22,584 nt of DNA, taken from the NCBI GenBank assembly GCA_050246915.1, contig JBFWVD010000071.1:1-22584 (forward strand), given 5' to 3'. The DNA comes from JBFWVD01 sp050246915 (lineage in GTDB: Bacteria > Actinomycetota > Acidimicrobiia > Acidimicrobiales > Ilumatobacteraceae). Numbering within the stretch: the first letter of the stretch is position 1; every line of letters begins with the position of its first letter. A program made the position numbers and the translations under genes. Of the stretch, positions 20,934 to 22,584 are shown piece by piece. The notes beneath the pieces are model-generated. The model had not been told where the DNA came from and ran no database searches. It worked only from the letters and a program-made list of their open reading frames with translations.

Positions 20934-22584
20934 GGAACGGTGTCGACGGTCGTCACCTGCAGATCGAGGCCACGCTGGGCAGACCGCAGTGCCTGGTGGT
21001 ACGCCTCGACGTTGCGCAGCTTGATCTGCTCGTACCCGCGAACGATGTCGGGCAGGGCCGCGAGCCGCACCGACTGGTCGAGTCGTGATGCATCGAGCCG
21101 ACGTGCTGCCTCGAGCACCGTGGCCCGGTACTCGTCGACGAGCTGTCGCTCGATCGTGCGCACGTGCGTCCAGTGGAACGGGTCGAACACGGTCCCCCGG
21201 AGACGCTTCGCGGCGCGCAGCGCCGAGAGCGCCGGCCGGGCCCACGCACCGAGCTCGAGCTTCTTCTTCATCCCCATCGCCCGAAGCATCGGCGGGTGCA
21301 GGTTCCACGTGACCCGTGCCTTGGTGCCGAACGCGCTCGTGACCTTGCTGCGCTCGGCATCGTCGAGTAGCAGCCGGGCGACCTCGTACTCGTCCTTGTA
21401 CGCCATCAGCTTGTACAGGTGTCGCGCCACCTGCTCGGTGAAGGCACCCGGCGCACCGACCGCCGCCCGCTCGGCTGCAGCGACGGCGGTGACGTCGTCG
21501 ACGAAGCGGCGCGCGTAGGCGACGCTCTGATAGTCGATCAGATCGTCGGCGCGTTGTTCGACCAGTGCGCGCAACGTCCCGTCGAGCGAGGCAACCGGGA
21601 GTCGAGGCGTGCGCAGACGACCACCGCGGGCAGCGGCAGCGCCGATGTGCTGCTCGACCGAGGCCGGGTCGATCGCCCACTGGCGACCCCAGCGGAACGC
21701 ATCGAGGTTCGCTTGGACCGCGACTCCGTTCAACTCGATGGCCTCCTCGAGCGCCGACGGTGACACCGCGAGGTGACCGCTCTGCACCGCCACGCCCAGG
21801 ACGAGCACGTTGGCAGTGGCAGCATCGCCGAGGAGCGCCGTGGTGATCCGCTGCGCATCGATCCATTGGACGTGGTCGCGCCCGACCACGTCGTCGACCG
21901 TGGCCGCGATCGCCGAGAGCTCGGGAAACGATGCATCGACGTGCGACACCATCGTGCCGGTCGGCGTGCGCGTCGTCGAGACGATCGCGAACGTGTCGGC
22001 CGACAGACCGGCGAGGTTGCTTGGCTCGGCCGCGGCCAGCAGGTCGAAGGCCAGGTAGACGTCGACGCCCTGGTGGGTCGCCACAGCGGTCGCCGACGGG
22101 CCGATGCGCAGATCCGAGACGACCGGCCCGGCCTTCTGGCTGAGGCCGGTCTGGTCGACGCCTGCCACGTGCAGCCCGTCGAGCAGTGCCGCGGTGCCCA
22201 GGATCTGGTTGACCGTCACCACGCCTGTTCCGCCGATGCCGGGCATGCGCACGGCCACGGTCCTCGACAGGTCGCTGGGCGGAGGCGCCGGCAGATCGGA
22301 CACCGCCGGCGCGCTGGGACGGCTCGCGGCCACGTCGTCTCGGTCGTCGTCCGGGATCACGGTGATGAACGCCGGGCAGTCGCCGCGCACGCACGACAGA
22401 TCGTGGTTGCACGACGTCTGGTTGATCTGCGTCTTGCGACCGAGGTCGGTCTCGACCGGTTCGACCGACAGGCAGTTCGAGACGGCACCACAATCGCCGC
22501 AGCCCTCACAGACGCGCTCGTTGATCATGATGCGCTCGGGTGTCACGCGCACCAGACCTCGCTTGCGCCCACGACGCAACTCGG
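20909..22584 (-). CDS. Indolepyruvate:ferredoxin oxidoreductase-like protein, C-terminal part (open at right edge)
   Basis: About 558 residues of a large fused 2-oxoacid:ferredoxin oxidoreductase. The fragment begins in an iron-sulfur domain with CEGCGDCGAVSNC and CNHDLSCVRGDCP, the two-cluster pattern of fused indolepyruvate ferredoxin oxidoreductases. The gamma-type domain follows (GIGGTGVVTVNQILGTAA, then GLSQKAGPVVSDLRI). A C-terminal domain typical of the long single-chain form comes last (AYKDEYEVARLLL, FDPFHWTHVRTIERQLVDEY). Family members convert aryl-pyruvates to aryl-acetyl-CoA and reduce ferredoxin. The thiamine-binding N-terminal half lies beyond the window. It stops at 20909, directly against the importer promoter. 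The substrate here is unknown. Confidence 0.9.
   Translation of the reverse strand, partial: ELRRGRKRGLVRVTPERIMINERVCEGCGDCGAVSNCLSVEPVETDLGRKTQINQTSCNHDLSCVRGDCPAFITVIPDDDRDDVAASRPSAPAVSDLPAPPPSDLSRTVAVRMPGIGGTGVVTVNQILGTAALLDGLHVAGVDQTGLSQKAGPVVSDLRIGPSATAVATHQGVDVYLAFDLLAAAEPSNLAGLSADTFAIVSTTRTPTGTMVSHVDASFPELSAIAATVDDVVGRDHVQWIDAQRITTALLGDAATANVLVLGVAVQSGHLAVSPSALEEAIELNGVAVQANLDAFRWGRQWAIDPASVEQHIGAAAARGGRLRTPRLPVASLDGTLRALVEQRADDLIDYQSVAYARRFVDDVTAVAAAERAAVGAPGAFTEQVARHLYKLMAYKDEYEVARLLLDDAERSKVTSAFGTKARVTWNLHPPMLRAMGMKKKLELGAWARPALSALRAAKRLRGTVFDPFHWTHVRTIERQLVDEYRATVLEAARRLDASRLDQSVRLAALPDIVRGYEQIKLRNVEAYHQALRSAQRGLDLQVTTVDTVPSTMLSDY

Noticed and set aside
74..22584. Canonical phenylacetate degradation pathway, suggested by a PaaA/C-like protein and an aryl-pyruvate oxidoreductase
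   Set aside because: No CoA ligase, PaaB/E, ring-opening or beta-oxidation genes are present; one family match at each end is not enough.
1..22584. CRISPR arrays, tRNA or rRNA genes, and phage or defence genes
   Set aside because: No regularly spaced repeats, no recognisable RNA genes and no defence-family proteins were seen.

Overview
The window is high-GC DNA with dense, tightly packed genes. It carries a luciferase-like (F420-type) oxidoreductase, GTG and TTG starts and at least one probably leaderless message. This suggests an actinobacterium, perhaps of the Acidimicrobiia/Ilumatobacter kind; that placement is inference, since no rRNA or marker gene is present. The content is a catabolic gene island, of aromatic, lactone or acid type, with its own ABC importer, broken in the middle by a pile of insertion sequences.

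Layout. 1-1040 (minus): a 3Fe-4S-type ferredoxin, a PaaA/PaaC-like di-iron protein and the first 21 codons of an amidohydrolase cut by the left edge. 1130-3187 (minus): an amidohydrolase and a fumarylacetoacetate-hydrolase-family protein. 3307-6334 (plus, divergent): two more amidohydrolases and a luciferase-like oxidoreductase, joined by 8-base overlaps; the last is frameshifted. 6388-8073 (minus): an ABC substrate-binding lipoprotein. 8345-9068 (minus): an acetoacetate-decarboxylase-like gene with a lost 5' end and an internal frameshift. About 9076-14949: two IS21-family elements side by side (the second with a clean 5-bp target duplication) and one IS1595-family element, with short scraps of the original locus between and beside them. 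15059-16765 (minus): a second, paralogous substrate-binding lipoprotein. 16955-20785 (minus): two permeases and two ATPases of a peptide/nickel-type ABC importer, overlapping in a four-gene operon. 20909-22584 (minus): the C-terminal part of an indolepyruvate:ferredoxin oxidoreductase-like protein, open at the right edge.

The most notable signal is regulatory. Three widely separated leftward promoters (near 1073-1122, 3226-3275 and 20884-20933) share the identical core GTCAATAATC inside a 26-bp element. The first bases of each element are the promoter -35 box, followed at exactly 17 bp by a TAnnnT -10 box. The promoters of both substrate-binding lipoproteins (8180-8229 and 16859-16908) have the same geometry and a related 26-bp element. 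This suggests one undescribed regulon tying the importer, its two binding proteins, the amidohydrolases and the ferredoxin/di-iron oxygenase to one transcription factor, which is not encoded in this window.

Working model (inference): the importer takes up a small acid or peptide-like compound. The oxygenase pair, the luciferase-like enzyme, the amidohydrolases (decarboxylase or lactonase type) and the FAH-type hydrolase would process it. The decarboxylase-like gene once belonged to the same locus but has been inactivated by IS activity.
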